From Blasia pusilla (taxonomy: Eukaryota > Marchantiophyta > Marchantiopsida > Blasiales), in assembly GCA_050084515.1 (NCBI GenBank), contig CM114271.1, forward strand, positions 10,664,001-10,728,000: DNA of 64,000 nucleotides. The letters run 5' to 3'. The notes beneath the pieces were generated by a model. It had not been told where the DNA came from, did no database searches, and worked only from the letters and a program-made list of their open reading frames with translations. The translations under genes were made by a program, and so were the position numbers. Below are positions 33,721-45,040 of the stretch, in pieces. How positions within the stretch are numbered: the first letter of the stretch is position 1; each line of letters begins with the position of its first letter.

Positions 33721-34394
33721 CCTGTCTCGGTCAACAAAAAGCAGTGCCCTTGGTATTTTTGTTGGAGGACCACCCGGATGGGTACCTCTCTTTTTGCAAG
33801 GATTGTTGCGTGCATCATGGCCTCCCCTAAATTTCCCCATAACCAACTTTCTGTCGGTTATGAATGGTGTCTGCTCAAGACCAACTTTTTGAAATATGAA
33901 CAAATCAGATCCTTAGGGTGAGAAACCGAGAAGCTGCACCCCTCCCAACCCGTAAGAAAGCTCACCATAAGAAAGGAAAGATTTTTAGAAGTGATTTTCT
34001 TCCACCCTGCACCCACGACGATCTAACGGGTTGGGAATCCGAAATGGCAATCCGACATGTAGTAGGAATCCTGCACATCTTAGACAAGAAAAGAAGCCTA
34101 CAACTGGTTGGACGAATGAAGGGGAACGAGCCAAAAGTCAAGAAGCCCGCCACAATGCGCCAGAAGTTGGTCTCACCGGGATAGAGTCCGATCACTCAAG
34201 CACTCAACCTGTCGGAATCCGACAGGTTGCCTGGAAATGGTTAAAAAAGTGCAGTGGGCAAAAAGCAAAAAGTCGGAATCATACGGGTTGCAGAATTGTA
34301 ATTCTGAGTAGCTACAAGAACACAATCCACAAGTCTAAAAACATATTCCAGCAAACTTTTACAAGCACCATTATGGGTTGAAAAAATCTCGTCC
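33721..34394. repeat. 3' flank of copy II, part of a 0.68-kb tandem duplication
   Basis: The segment about 34050-34380 matches about 34735-35105 in order, offset about 680 bp: AGAAAAGAAGCCTAC, GAAGCCCGCCA, GGTCCGATC or GAGTCCGATC, a palindrome, and ATGGTGCTTGTAAA. 33721-34050 holds no supported gene. A well-conserved palindrome lies at about 34204 (left arm CAACCTGTCGG). Confidence 0.65.
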
Positions 34395-34400
34395 TTTATT
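34395..34400 (-). terminator. Poly(A) signal AATAAA of copy II
   Basis: GTAATAAAGGAC on the minus strand, 40 bp after the copy II stop. The same context occurs after the stop of copy I (29157-29162) and copy III (62487-62492), so all three copies kept the same 3' end. Confidence 0.75.
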
Positions 34401-34729
34401 ACCTCTGAAGGAACCTCGGAAATGTACATTTCACCTAGTCTATGATTTCTTCAGCCTCGTCATCTACAAATTTACTCCTAACTCTCCTCAGTGACAGTAC
34501 CAAAGGAATGTCCTGAGATTCAAGTGGCTCCTCTGGCCGATTGTAGACGGGGATCGAAAATGTTGGCGAATTCGAGAGCCTTGGCCCCCCCCTAGGTACA
34601 CCATAAGGGTCCCATGTAACCTGTCTGGAGTCCCACCGCCTTCCTCGGCAGTATACCTTGTACGCTCTGCAATGTGACACCCATCCAGTATCAATATCTG
34701 CTCCGTCCCCGGTAATACCATTATGGAAA

Positions 34730-35110
34730 CCGCAGAGGTAGAAGGAATCCAACACGTCTGAGAGAAGAAAAGAAGCCTACGCCTGCCTTTACGAGTTGAG
34801 GGGAAGGTGCCAAGGGAAGAAGCCCGCCAGACTGCCTCTTAAGTTGGACCAACAGGGAAAGGGTCCGATCAGGCAACCTGTCGGAATCAGACAGGTTGCC
34901 TGGAGGTGGTAAAAAGGGAGCAGTGGTCAAAAAGCGAAAAGTTGCGAGGAGAAATCGACGGGTTGCACTGGTCATAAAGTGAAAGTTGCAAGCAGGAGAA
35001 ATCCGACCGGTTGCAAAGTAGAAGTCCGTGGAGTACATAGACGATCACATTCGAAAAGAAAAATGATCAGCAAACATTTACAAGCACCATCGATCGAAAA
35101 AATCTTCTGC
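34730..35110. repeat. Second copy of the 0.68-kb duplication with palindromes, inside exon 4 of copy II
   Basis: The last exon of copy II is interrupted: the text up to about 35112 is followed by 3'-UTR-like sequence and palindromes (34873, 34945, 34990) and only then by the final coding piece (34755-34435). The 3'-UTR-like part matches 34300-34380, so the gene end was tandemly duplicated. Confidence 0.6.
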
Positions 35111-35594
35111 TTTATATCATCCGAAAAAAGCTGGGAATATGAATACGCCCCAACAAGCCTTTCGTATTCTGCCTTTGCCTCCTTGCAAAGGTCAAGCGAT
35201 TCTGCCTTCCTCGAGGCGAGAGAATGTTCTGCCACTCTGCCAGCGCCTTTGATACTTGCCCTGAAAGTCCCACTAAGTCGAACACCAAGTCACCCGGCCT
35301 TGAGCAGAGCTCGATGAGCGTTTGCATCAGGGCTGGCGACTTTTCCCTTCCTCCCAGAAGTGGGGTACTGTCTTGCATGTAAATTCCCGGGGGAGAATAG
35401 TACAAACTATCTAAACTGTACCCATCTGAGCATGGATCCACAGGATCCTGGATCTTGAACACCGGAAATTGTGCTCGGGCGAACGAAGCGAAGAGCGTAG
35501 GAGTGGTCCATCTCAGTAAATCAAAGACGTTGGAAACAATGTCGAAACTAAAGAAGTCGCCTTGAGAACATTTTCAATAATCGACTTTGGATCA

Positions 35595-35966
35595 ACTGCC
35601 GGAGTCGGACGGGTTGTTTTGTCGGACCAACCCGCCGGAACCCGGCGGGTTGCGATTGCTTTTGGATTTTCCCAGTTGATTTTGGTTTTGGATGCAACCC
35701 GTCGGAAGGCGACGGGTTGCTTCGGCCTAGAGCAGCCCATGCTCGCTTTGAGAGCAACCGTCGCTATCACGGGTTGCATCCACAAAACCAAAATCAAGCG
35801 AAAACACTAAAAAGCAATTGCAACCCGTCGGGTTCCGACGGGCTGCGTACACCGCGGTTTTCCCTGTGTATGTGGGAAAGATGCAACCCGTCGGAAACCG
35901 ACAGGTTGCTCTCAGCCGAGCATGGGCTGCTCTAAGCCTGCAACCCGTCGCCTTCCGACGGGTTGC
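35595..35966. repeat. Palindrome cluster 3, in copy II intron 3
   Basis: Units start near 35596, 35627, 35695, 35750, 35819, 35882 and 35940. The unit at 35627 has CCGCCGG in the left arm and CCGGCGG in the right arm: both arms changed together, keeping perfect symmetry. Confidence 0.9.
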
Positions 35967-38084
35967 TCACGAACAAAAAAAAACCCAGATTGATTCTCAT
36001 TCTACACATCATTATAAGATAATTGAAATTATTGTACAGGAATTGAGCCTTACCCGAATCTGATTTGTCGCGGATCAGAGTGGGTACTCGTTTTTGATGA
36101 TCCACCATTGTGCCGTCCTCCACTTTAGCGACCTCTTGACGCACTGGAGGTTGAAGAGCTCGTCCTCGCTCCCTCCAATCAACACCAAGAAGCAGCCCCC
36201 CTGTCACTCGGATAGGCGCGCCGCAAAGGAGAACAAAAGTGCAATCTGGTCATAAGTGAGCGGCACATTCCACTCAAGTACCTCGTCCGACGGATTCTCG
36301 CCCCAAAGTCGCAACCCTGAGGGCAGATCGGCGATCAAGAGATCCACCGCAACCTCTTCAACCACTCCATTCACCGTCCAGGCAGCGTGCCCATTTCGTT
36401 GGAGCTTCCGTCCCAGCGTTGTCAATTTTTCGATGGCTGGTGTCGACGCTTGAGAACTGAAGCTCTTCAGCTCATCCAGTAATGGAGTGAACTGAAGGAG
36501 GACGCTTGTCCGGGTCATTGTTTGTCTGTGTCTTCCCAGGGCGATGGGTGTATTCTCCTTGGGACAACCGGGCACCTCTCGCTTCGCTTCTCCCTAGCCT
36601 GGGGGACGGCTTGTCGGGGTTTCTATGACCTCGGATTTTGGTGGCGTTTTCTTCGCCGAGGACCTGGTCCGACCCTCTCTCCCCGCTCGTCCGGACGATT
36701 CCGCCTCGGCCTCAAATCTTGACCTCTCTTTGGGAAGATTCGGCCCTCAATTGTTCCCTCCCCTCGCCTTGCCTTTGAGACCATTTGTGGATTTGCCTTT
36801 GGTGTCCAGGACCTTGAAGCCAACTCAAGCTGTCTCGTGGGCTGCTCTTCGCATCTCCTCCGAAGAAGTCTTGACCGGGCGAAAGTGGGGATGTCGTCTT
36901 GTCGAGGCCCTTTGCATCATGAAGCACTCGTAAGTCCTTATCCGTGATGTCTTCAGGGTCGTTGAAGTCGAGCCAAATGGGGCAATTCTCCACCTCCCAA
37001 TCGGACATGTGCTGCCCCATCTCCATGTCGTACATGGAGAATGTCTCTGCATCCGGCGGCGAAGCCCACAACTTCAAGGCTACCGGTAATTTTCCCCACG
37101 TACCTGGATTCTTACACTGGACAAGGTACCTGAAGACCATCCGTTGGGCAACTTTTAATCAAACAGAATCGGCCGTCTACTCCTGTAGATCTCGCTTCTT
37201 CTTTGCTTGATCCCGTTTGTTCCCCTCTACTTCTTTGTCAAGCTCTGCCTGAGGGAGGACGCAAACCTTGAACATGGTCTTGAATCCTGGGTTTTTTGTT
37301 GGCTTGTCCCGGATGTCGTCGAGCCAAACCTCGTAATCTCCAGAACTTTCAAGGTTTGCTTCCAGCGGAATGGGCTCCAATCTTCTGAGCTCCGCTTGCA
37401 AACCGTCCAGCACAGACTTCCCGATTACCCGCAACGCGTCCCAGAACGACCATTCGCGTAGCCAATGCGAGATCACTGGATCAGACACACCCGGAGGATG
37501 GTGTGCCGCCCTCTTCTGGGCCTCTGAGCCCTCGAGACTGATTTTCATCCGTCGTATCCTCCTGAACTCGCTTATCCCGGACAACGCAAACCGATGCACG
37601 CGATCCAGCGACACTTTCTCCCCAATCCGACAATGCGGATCTTCATCCCTCTTCCGCTAGCGCTTGATAATTGCCTTCAGCTCCTTGTAGAACTCCGGAC
37701 CAAGTTCGGGGTTGAGAATGCTGATGTATCGCTGCATCATGCTCGCCTTGTATTTCCTTGCAGCAGATACTGCAGCTTGGATGAATTTAGCGCTCAGACG
37801 AGATACCTTCTCCCTCCGCTCTAGCTCGGTCGGCGCTTTTCTTTGACTGAATCTTCGACCAGCAAAGGATGGTTACGGCTGCATCTTGAGAAATAAACTT
37901 GTTTGCCCAAGTTTTCTTCTTGATCTGAGCACCCTTTGCCAACATCTGATTGACGAGGACATCGCCCAAGAACCCCCTGTACTCTCCCGGGTGCGTCGTA
38001 AGCACCTTCCTCACCCGATCGCAATCCTGGATCCAGTGGTGGGTGACATTCCCCTCCGATACAATCCTGCACATCCAAACTCAA

Positions 38085-38627
38085 CCCGTCAGGAAATTAC
38101 ATGGGTTTCTGCAATCCTTCGGACTCCAACGGGTCGTCACAGCTCAAGGTCGGATTCTAGCAACGAGCTTAATGATGCAACCCGTCGGAGTCCGACGGAT
38201 TGCATTCAGATTTGCTAATGCCTGGTAAGCAAACCGTCAGAGTCCGACGGGTTGCTCGATAGGCCGCCTTGTGAGGGTGTTCTTTTAAGAATGCAACCCG
38301 TCGGACTCCGACGAGTTGCTCGAGTGACTGCAGGTTTAGAAGGTTTTTTCCCCAAAGCAACCCGTCGGAGTCCGACGGGTTGCTTGCCTCGCCGCTATTT
38401 TTCCCCATATCAACCCGTCGGACTCCGACGGTTTGCTTTGGGCCAAAAACTAGTTAAATCTATGTTCAATCAAACAAGTCATCGGAGTCCGACGAGTTGC
38501 AATCTTAAAAAAAGATCCAAAAAAGCGTGCAGTCGAGCAACCCGTCGGAGTCCGACGAGTTGCTTTCGGCAAAAACAAACCTAACCCATTCATCAATCGA
38601 GCAACTCGTCGGAGTCCGACGAGTTGC
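38085..38627. repeat. Palindrome array 4, in copy II intron 2, near-regular 63-64 bp spacing
   Basis: Eight well-preserved units start at 38177, 38229, 38293, 38356, 38410, 38474, 38537 and 38601 (spacing 52, 64, 63, 54, 64, 63, 64). Left arm GCAACCCGTCGG, centre A-G-T or A-C-T, right arm CCGACGGGTTGC with small changes. All eight contain GANTC at the centre. The sequences between them look unrelated to each other. A degraded unit lies near 38110. Confidence 0.93.
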
Positions 38628-38648
38628 GAAAGTGTTAAAGATACTCAC

Positions 38649-39121
38649 GTGTTCATGGCATGCATTGCCATCTCCACCGTCGCCATGTGATGAGGGTATG
38701 GATGAAGGACCACTGCCTTCACGTACAAATGTGCCTCCAATGAGTTGGGCCGCTCCTCCGAAAACTTGGTCCACGCCATGAACCTGTGATTCCCATCCCA
38801 GATGAAGAAATGCAGATTCCTCATCCAGCTGAATTCCGTGCCCTCAACTTGCCTTCTGAAGTCCTGGTCTCGCATCCTCCAGAATGTGTCGAGCTTTTCC
38901 AAGTCCTCCTCGGTAACTAGAGCTTGGGTTCCATGCTCATCGTAAGGCTGAACATAGAAGGGAGGAAAGTTGTCGACGTAGGATGCTGTCGCCGCCGATT
39001 GTTTTAGCTTCGCAATGTCCTCGTCGGACTGGATTTCACGGACGTATTCCATTGTCCGCAATCGGCAGAGTGGAATCCTCGGGGCGTTGTGGCCCTCCAT
39101 GAGTGCCATCAACTTTACCAC
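38649..39121 (-). CDS. Copy II exon 2: ParB/Srx-like domain
   Basis: An intact exon of about 157 codons, opening VVKLMALMEGHNAPRIPLC and closing HPYPHHMATVEMAMHAMN. It carries PLCRLRTMEYVREIQSDEDI, like the start of ParB-like domains (position-specific arginines followed by an 'i..l..si' helix), and later FFIWDGNHRFMAWTKF. A DGNHR motif preceded by hydrophobic residues is the signature of the ParB/sulfiredoxin-like fold, which binds nucleotides in bacterial and phage proteins and is often fused to DNA methyltransferases. The exon is homologous to 53931-53458. I rate the fold as likely and the biochemical activity as unknown. Confidence 0.65.
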
Positions 39122-40090
39122 CTGTCAAAACCGGGACAAGAGGAATAAGCTACACATGAAATCCCAATGAATTGCGATTCACATAATTAAAAAAACCCAG
39201 AACCTCTCTTACCCGCTCGAAAATGGGGTCGGTTTCTTGACCAGCTAACTTGTCTGAGACAGAGGCTGGAAAATCGACTGGAAACTCGTCGATCCGATAG
39301 AGGTCGATGTCCTCCGCCGGGCTTGGAGTCGAGAATGACCGCTCTCCGGCTTCTTCGGCCATGTCCACCATCTCCACGTTGGCGGTCCTCATGACCTCGT
39401 CGTCATCGATTTCAACTTCTGTAGTTTCCACTATGTTGATTGTGTCCCGGACTTCGTGGGGACATTTCCCATCTCAACACTGGCGGTTGGACGGGCTGGG
39501 CTATCGTCAATGGCTATCGCTTTTTCCCTCCTCGCTTTAGCCAATTCTGCCCTCCTCACCGACGCGTCCAGGCGCTTCTTTTCTCTCTTTTCGTCGGCGA
39601 TCCTTTTCTTCAACGCCTGCGACGTCTCGGCCTTTGCGTTCTGTTTATCTAGCGCCTCTTGAACACGTCTCGCAAGAAGCACTTGGTTGTGCATCTCCGC
39701 TTCCCTTTCCCGCTCCTCGATTTCCTGCTGCCTAATTTCATTCGCCGAACGAGGCCCAGGAGAAGCGGATGCAGGAGTCCTAATGGACTTGGGAGTGAAG
39801 CTCCCTGACTTGTTGGCTTGTGTTTTTTTCCTCGTCATTTTTGCCGGAAATGCCTCCACCTATGTCCACGACAAATTCCTTGATCAGTCGCCTTGCTGAT
39901 GTCGAGATGGGAGCTCGAATCGTCCCGCTATGGCTCGGTCGAACCGTCTCGCTCTCGTTCCCTCCTATCGACTCGCGATGTGTCGCTGTGTGAAATGCCC
40001 CTTCGTATCTGATCACCTGCTGTGCGGGAGAGTGAGGAGTGAGGAATGAAGATTGCGAAATGAGAAACCGGAAATGAGCGATTTCTGCCC

Positions 40091-40098
40091 TATTTATA
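40091..40098 (-). promoter_or_regulatory. TATA box of copy II
   Basis: TATAAATA on the minus strand, about 255 bp before the first ATG (39838), preceded by CCCAACGGTCAGCCCAACGG. A similar CAACGGTCAGCTCAAGGGC block at about 58740 precedes copy III, where the TATA sequence has decayed to TGTAAAAG. No ATG lies between the box and 39838. Confidence 0.6.
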
Positions 40099-40197
40099 CT
40101 TTTCTAGCCGTTGGGCTGACCGTTGGGTCCCGTCGTCCTTTCGACGGCGACGTGCCGGATGTTACGGAATTCCGGACGTGAAAAATGGCAACTCGTC

Positions 40198-40842
40198 AAA
40201 GTCCGACAGGTTGCATGGCTCCGCCATCCTGTGTCTGTCGCCACGTGCGTGAGCAACCCGTCGGAGACCGACGGGTTGAGCGGCTCCGTCGTCTTCGGAA
40301 AAGAACACGAGGTTCCCGCGCAACCCGTCGGAGACCGACATGTTGCGCGCCTCCGCCATCCTGGGTACGTCGCCACGTGCGCGAGCAACCTGTCGGAGAC
40401 CGACGGGTTGAGCGCCTCCGTCATCTTCGGAAAACAACGCGAACAACCCGCGCAACCCGTCGGAGCCCGACATGTTGCGCGCCTCCGTCGTGTTTGGGAC
40501 GGGAACGGGACGTATCTTGGGAAATCTGTCGGAGACCGTTAGGTTGCACGCTTCCCTCATCAAGGGTTAGGAACTCCGTGCAAGTCGTCGGAGTCTGGCT
40601 GGCTGCACCAGAAGGCGAGGCCCTTGCGCAACCCGTTGGAGGGCGACGGGTTGCACGCCTCGCCGTCTTTGGGCTAAAAGGCGAGGCACCCGCGGAACTC
40701 GTCGGGAATAGACGGTTTGCACGCCTCCGGCATCTTCGGGCAAGAAGGATCGGTATCCGAGCAACTCGTCGGAGAGCGACGGGTTGCTCGCTTTGACAAT
40801 GTTTAGCAGAAGCGTGCAACCCGTCCGATGCCGACGGGTTGC
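40198..40842. repeat. Palindrome array 5, in the divergent promoter gap
   Basis: Eleven units start at 40198, 40253, 40320, 40384, 40452, 40521, 40580, 40628, 40694, 40761 and 40816 (mean spacing about 62 bp). Spacers are related (GCGCCTCCGTC(G/A)TCTTCGG type), and a two-unit block of about 131 bp is duplicated (40198-40320 and 40320-40451). The array lies between the copy II promoter and the start of the transposase-like gene (41106). Confidence 0.92.
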
Positions 40843-41052
40843 GTGCCGGCTAGCTTCGGGTAATTTTCGAGTTACCAGGACTCAGCGGGTTCCAAGTGTG
40901 ATGTGCAACCCTCGCTTCCCAAATCGGTAACATATTGCAACAAAATTGAATGTGTTCTGGTGGATCCATTGTGTCGAACAATGTCACCCACCGAATTCAT
41001 CTTGTCAAGTAAAAATCATCAGAGTATCATTTCCTATTCACTATAAATTAAA

Positions 41053-41085
41053 TATTCTCATTCTCATTCTCATTCTCAATCTCCT
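41053..41085. repeat. (ATTCTC)n microsatellite in the 5' leader of transposase-like copy 1
   Basis: ATTCTCATTCTCATTCTC just upstream of the ATG at 41106, after CACTATAAATTAAAT. The same leader, expanded, precedes copy 2 (57885-57930 on the other strand). Confidence 0.85.
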
Positions 41086-41254
41086 CCGGTTGGAATCTTC
41101 TTAGAATGGATAATTATGTTAAGCTCACTTGTGGCAGTCATCTGGCGGCCCTTCCTCAATCGGAAATCATTCGACCCCAAGCTCGTGAGTCTTTCATAGC
41201 AATGGATGAAAATTTTCTGTCTGTTCGATTTCTTCTTCAAATTGGAACCATCTT

Positions 41255-42269
41255 TGTCGCGACCCTCATAACCAAACAACACCAAATATGCGCCAAGCGA
41301 AACATCAGAACTCAAAGGAACTCACGCCGCGAGGTTTGCGCTTTGGAGAGGCGTTTGGAAGAGTCTCTTGGAAAAGTCTAAGAGACGAAACGTGGAACAG
41401 AGTTGTGCGTTTCATGCGTTAGTGGTCGCGACCAGGAAACCTAGACCAAATGCGAGCCGAGACTTGAGATGAGTTGAGTCTTGGAGGTTGGTTGCCAAAG
41501 AGGTGAGAACCAGTTTGGAACACGGCTAGCGTTTGGGAGAATCTGACTGTGTTTAGGACCATAACGTTGAGCTCCGAGATGCGTTCGGGACAAATAAGGG
41601 CGCGTTGGAAAGCTGATCTTGAGACGCTTCCAACGCACCAAAGATCTCAGCAAACGCATAAGTACAGGCTGAGATATTGGCCGAAAACGATTCAGAGAGC
41701 AATCGGGTTGAGGGCCAGTGAGGGGCAGGTGTCTTTCCTAAATGTAGGGGGCCCCGGAGATCCCCAGAAGTACTAGTAAGGGGAGTACCTTCTCTGAGAT
41801 GTCTCGGGAAACGAAACCCCACTTTGGGCGCCAAACGGCGTTTGAGGCACGGGATGAAACGGGAGTTTGGCGGAAACCCAAACCCAAACCTGATCCAAGG
41901 GAGTGGACTTTTACGCCACACTTGGATTCCAACCCAATTCGCCGTGCGAGTCTTGGTGAGGAACTCATTGGATGTTCATCGGACGATTGGAACCGCTAAG
42001 CGCGAAACGCCGTTTGAGTTCTGAACCGACGAGAAAGTCTGTCCCAAGTCTTTCGAGACTTGCCCGTGTTGGAAACCGCGAAACTAGGAAGGTTGAGCTT
42101 GAAGAGAGAGTCCGAGACGAGAACTCGGAAAGTAATCCCGCTGATTGATCCAAGACCCGACTAACCGAAGTGCGTGTTTGGATGCAGATCAGCGTTGAGA
42201 GCGTGACCTCATCGAACGCACGCTTCCATAACAAACAAGATTAACGTTCAACGAGTAGGCGCCACGACA
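41255..42269 (+). mobile_element. 5' LTR of chromovirus C
   Basis: 1015 bp, TGTCGCGACCC...GCCACGACA, with a short terminal inversion TGTCG/CGACA. The 5 bp before it are ATCTT. The partner LTR is 47599-48612. Confidence 0.95.
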
Positions 42270-42271
42270 CG

Positions 42272-42283
42272 TGGTATCAGAGC
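42272..42283 (+). other. Primer binding site, initiator tRNA-Met type
   Basis: TGGTATCAGAGC, the classical plant site complementary to the 3' end of tRNA-iMet, two bases after the 5' LTR. Confidence 0.95.
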
Positions 42284-42284
42284 A

Positions 42285-43480
42285 ATTCCTTGATGAGTGT
42301 GAACTTGGGGTCGTTGAAGATCTGGACATTTGGGGAGAACTCAAGGTAGCCGGAAAACCGCGACGCCGAGGAGGAACGCAAGAGGCGAGGAGGAGATCTG
42401 AGACAAGGTGACGACTCGCAAATGGCGACCAAGGGCGAAGAACCGAGGAAACCGCGAGTCAAAGCAAAGAAGCCAAGAGACGAATCAATGACGGACGAGA
42501 GCCGGAGGTGGAATTTGCGACTCCCGAAGTGCGAGTCCAGACATAAGGATGTTCCAACCGAAAATCTTTCCGGGACCTTGGTCCAAACTTAAACGATCCG
42601 GCCTTTTATACCCAAATGATGGGATTGATGAAGGTGATGGCGGACCAGATGGTGAACAGAGCAAGGTGATCTCGGAATTCAAGTCAAATGGAGCCTCTAG
42701 TTACGGCAAGAAGCTTTGTAAGACTAATTTGCCAACGCCATTCACAGAATGGGGCGTTCTCGGAAAGTGAGCGAGTTTCTACAGTAACTCGAACTCTATT
42801 TCAAGCGCAAAAGGCGGATGAACAAGACAAGGTGATCAGAGCGGTCACGTTTCGAAGGATCACGCTCTCCATTGGTGGACGGCTCACCGGAAAGAACATC
42901 TAGGTCGTGGGAAAACGTTGAGTTGGGAAGATTTCAAGGAGTTGATTGGGAACCGATTCACTCCGGAATATCGAGTACCGCGATGGCATGGAGGTGGTGA
43001 GGTTGCGCCGAGTGGATCACTTGGCGCTTATGTGCGAGAGTTTAGTGCGCTCATGAGTGCACTTTCCACGGACGAACATACTAAAAGGTGATCTTCCTAA
43101 GTGGGCTCAAACCGAGTGCCGAGAAGGCTCTCTTTCGTATGCCTCACATCCCAGAGACGTGCGCGGACCTCTTGAGACTAGCCGAGCGGATTGGGGACGA
43201 TGAAGTCCAACACCCGAAACCCTTTGAGACAAAAAGTTTTTCTAAGTTCTGAGAAGAATAAAGGGACATCCAAGAGGGTTTGGAATGGGGGTGGTGAGCG
43301 ACCACGGAGGGTCTCTGCCGTAAACGAGTGGAACTCAACGCGAAGCCGAAGGGGCCGCCATTTACGAAGTCAACGAATGCCAAAGTGATTTGTTATAATT
43401 GTGGCGAACCCGGGCATATGGCTAAGGAATGTGTGAGGCCCAAGGTTAGTAAACCAAGTATGATTGCGTTTGCCGCTAAG
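42285..43480 (+). pseudogene. Chromovirus C gag
   Basis: The capsid region can be followed through several frames: DKVIRAVTF near 42829, DGMEVVRLRRVDHLALM near 42980-43030, then an ALMSALST-like stretch. One zinc knuckle, CYNCGEPGHMAKEC, is at about 43391-43432. Frame changes near 42700, 42880, 43080 and 43200 break it. Gag would package element RNA. Confidence 0.75.
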
Positions 43481-43990
43481 CATTTATCGGAGGGAGATCT
43501 AGATACATCTCTACAAGTCACCAAGAGAACGCCCAATTTGGTTTACCTAGGATCCAAGATTGCTAATCGCGATGTGATGTTGCTCGTTGATACAGGTGCT
43601 TTGCACTCATTCTTGAGTCTGAGAATTGTAAAAACGTTGGGATTGCCAACCACCAAAGCGGATGAACCCATTAGGGTAGGATTCGCGGGAGGAAAATCCC
43701 ACCAGACATCAGATCTGGTTTTAGGCTAGTTGTGAGATGGAGTATTTGAGTTGAAATAAATTTCTGATTTGCGAGATGGACGGTTTTGACGGAGTCTTGG
43801 GAACACGTTCTTGGATGCGTATGAGGTGGAAGGCGAGGCGGAGACCTTTGAGGTTAAGCGTCTTGGTTAACGGCAAAGGGACGGACATCAGATTGGTTCG
43901 TGAGGTGCCTAGAAAGACGGAGTTGGTGAACGCCATCACGAGGACGAGTTTGGCGAGTTAGAGGAAGGATTCCTTTGCTTGATGAGACAG
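43481..43990 (+). pseudogene. Chromovirus C protease
   Basis: VMLLVDTGALHSFLSLRIV places the D-T-G active site at 43589-43597. It is continuous with the zinc knuckle in the 43328-43729 frame, as usual for gag-pol fusions in this group. DGVLGTRSWM, like the 'G.dwl' strand, follows near 43785 in another frame. Confidence 0.75.
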
Positions 43991-45040
43991 TAGAGGATGA
44001 TGCAAGCGCAAGATGCAGAGATCAGAACTCAGCTTCAAGGAGATCCTGAAACACTCAAGAGAGTTGTGAAAGAATTTGAAGATGTGTTGACTAAGGAGCT
44101 TCCGATCGAGTTGCCACCACATAGGGCGGTTGATCATAAGATTGAGGTGATACGGGATCTCAACCACCTTCAAAGGCACCATATAGGTTGAATCAAGAGG
44201 AACTTGCTGAGTTGAAGAAAGCAGTTGGGTGAACTCCTAGAGAGGGGTTACATCCGAATGAGCAAGTCACCTTATGGGGCGCCCGTCCTCTTTGTCAAGA
44301 AGAAGGATGGGAAGTTGAGACTCTGTGTGTTGTTTATCGGGCGCTGAATAAAGTGACGGTAAGGAATAACTATCCTCTACCGAGGATGGATGACCTCTTT
44401 GATCGATTGTCGGGTGCCAAGTATTTCAGCCGGATTGACCTGAAATCAGGATATTATCAGATTCGCATTGCCGAAGTGGATGTAGAGAAGGCGCTGTGAG
44501 GGACGAGATACGGTTCGTTCGAGTTTGTAGTAATGCCTTTCGGTCTTTGTAATGCGCCTCCGCGTTTACCACTTTGATGAACTCCATCTTTCACAAGAGA
44601 GCGGATGAGTTTGTGATCATCTATATAGATGACATACTCATCTATTCGAAAACACTAGAGGAGCACGCTCGACATTTGAAGACGGTGTTTGAGAAACTTA
44701 GGGGCGAACAAGTCCGTATGCGAATGCGGATAAGAGTGAGTTCGGTTTGCGAAGATCAAGTTCTTGGGGCATGTGGTCGATGCGGATGGAGTGAGTCTAG
44801 ACATGGAAAAGGTGAGCGCGATTGCGAATGGGAACCGCCTTCCACGGTGAAGGGGATGAGAAGGTTCGCTGAGTCGCCTGTCGATTTTACGGACATACGT
44901 GAAGAATTTTTCGGGCATAGTGAAACCTCTCACGGATTGGACCGCAAAGTTTTCCAATACTACATGGACCGAGGAAGTGGATAAAGCGTTCAATCGAGTC
45001 AAAGAGATCCTGGCGCAGAACCGATTTAAAGCGCGGAGTT
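43991..45040 (+). pseudogene. Chromovirus C reverse transcriptase
   Basis: It starts with a DVLTKELPIELPPHRAVDHKI stretch (43997 frame), then [50 protein letters not shown] (first catalytic Asp), VVMPFGLCNAP and FVIIYIDDILIYSKT with YIDD at 44622-44633. At least four frame changes and a TGA (about 44498) interrupt it. All main RT motifs survive as text. Confidence 0.85.

Larger units (their letters stand above)
34435..39838 (-). pseudogene. ParB/DNA methyltransferase-like gene, copy II (most complete copy)
   Basis: Minus strand, four exons: 39838-39213, 39121-38649, 38066-36054, 35511-34435. Introns: 39122-39212 (91 bp), 38067-38648 and 35512-36053, all GT-AG; the last two hold palindrome arrays. 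The first ATG after the TATA box is at 39838. Order: basic/coiled-coil N-terminus, ParB-like segment (exon 2), a Lys/Trp-rich middle (WSFWDALRVIGK; WEVENCPIWLDFNDPEDITD), then DLLIADLPSGLRLWGENPSD, then in exon 4 LIELCSRPGDLVFDLVGLSG. That order (catalytic motif before SAM-binding motif) fits beta-class N4/N6 DNA methyltransferases. Lesions: frame change near 39460, frame changes near 37800, a TAG near 37663, stops near 37180, and a duplication splitting the last exon. A protein of this kind would bind and modify DNA in the nucleus; this is inference. Confidence 0.7.

Noticed and set aside
38177-38627. CRISPR array
   Set aside because: Repeat length and spacing look similar, but the repeats are variable, lie in a spliceosomal intron of a plant gene, have no cas genes nearby, and in sister arrays the spacers are homologous or constant.
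41106-41381. 91-codon ORF at 41106 as a separate small gene
   Set aside because: Only the first 50 codons are real; the rest reads into the chromovirus LTR. The frame resumes at 48618 after the insertion.
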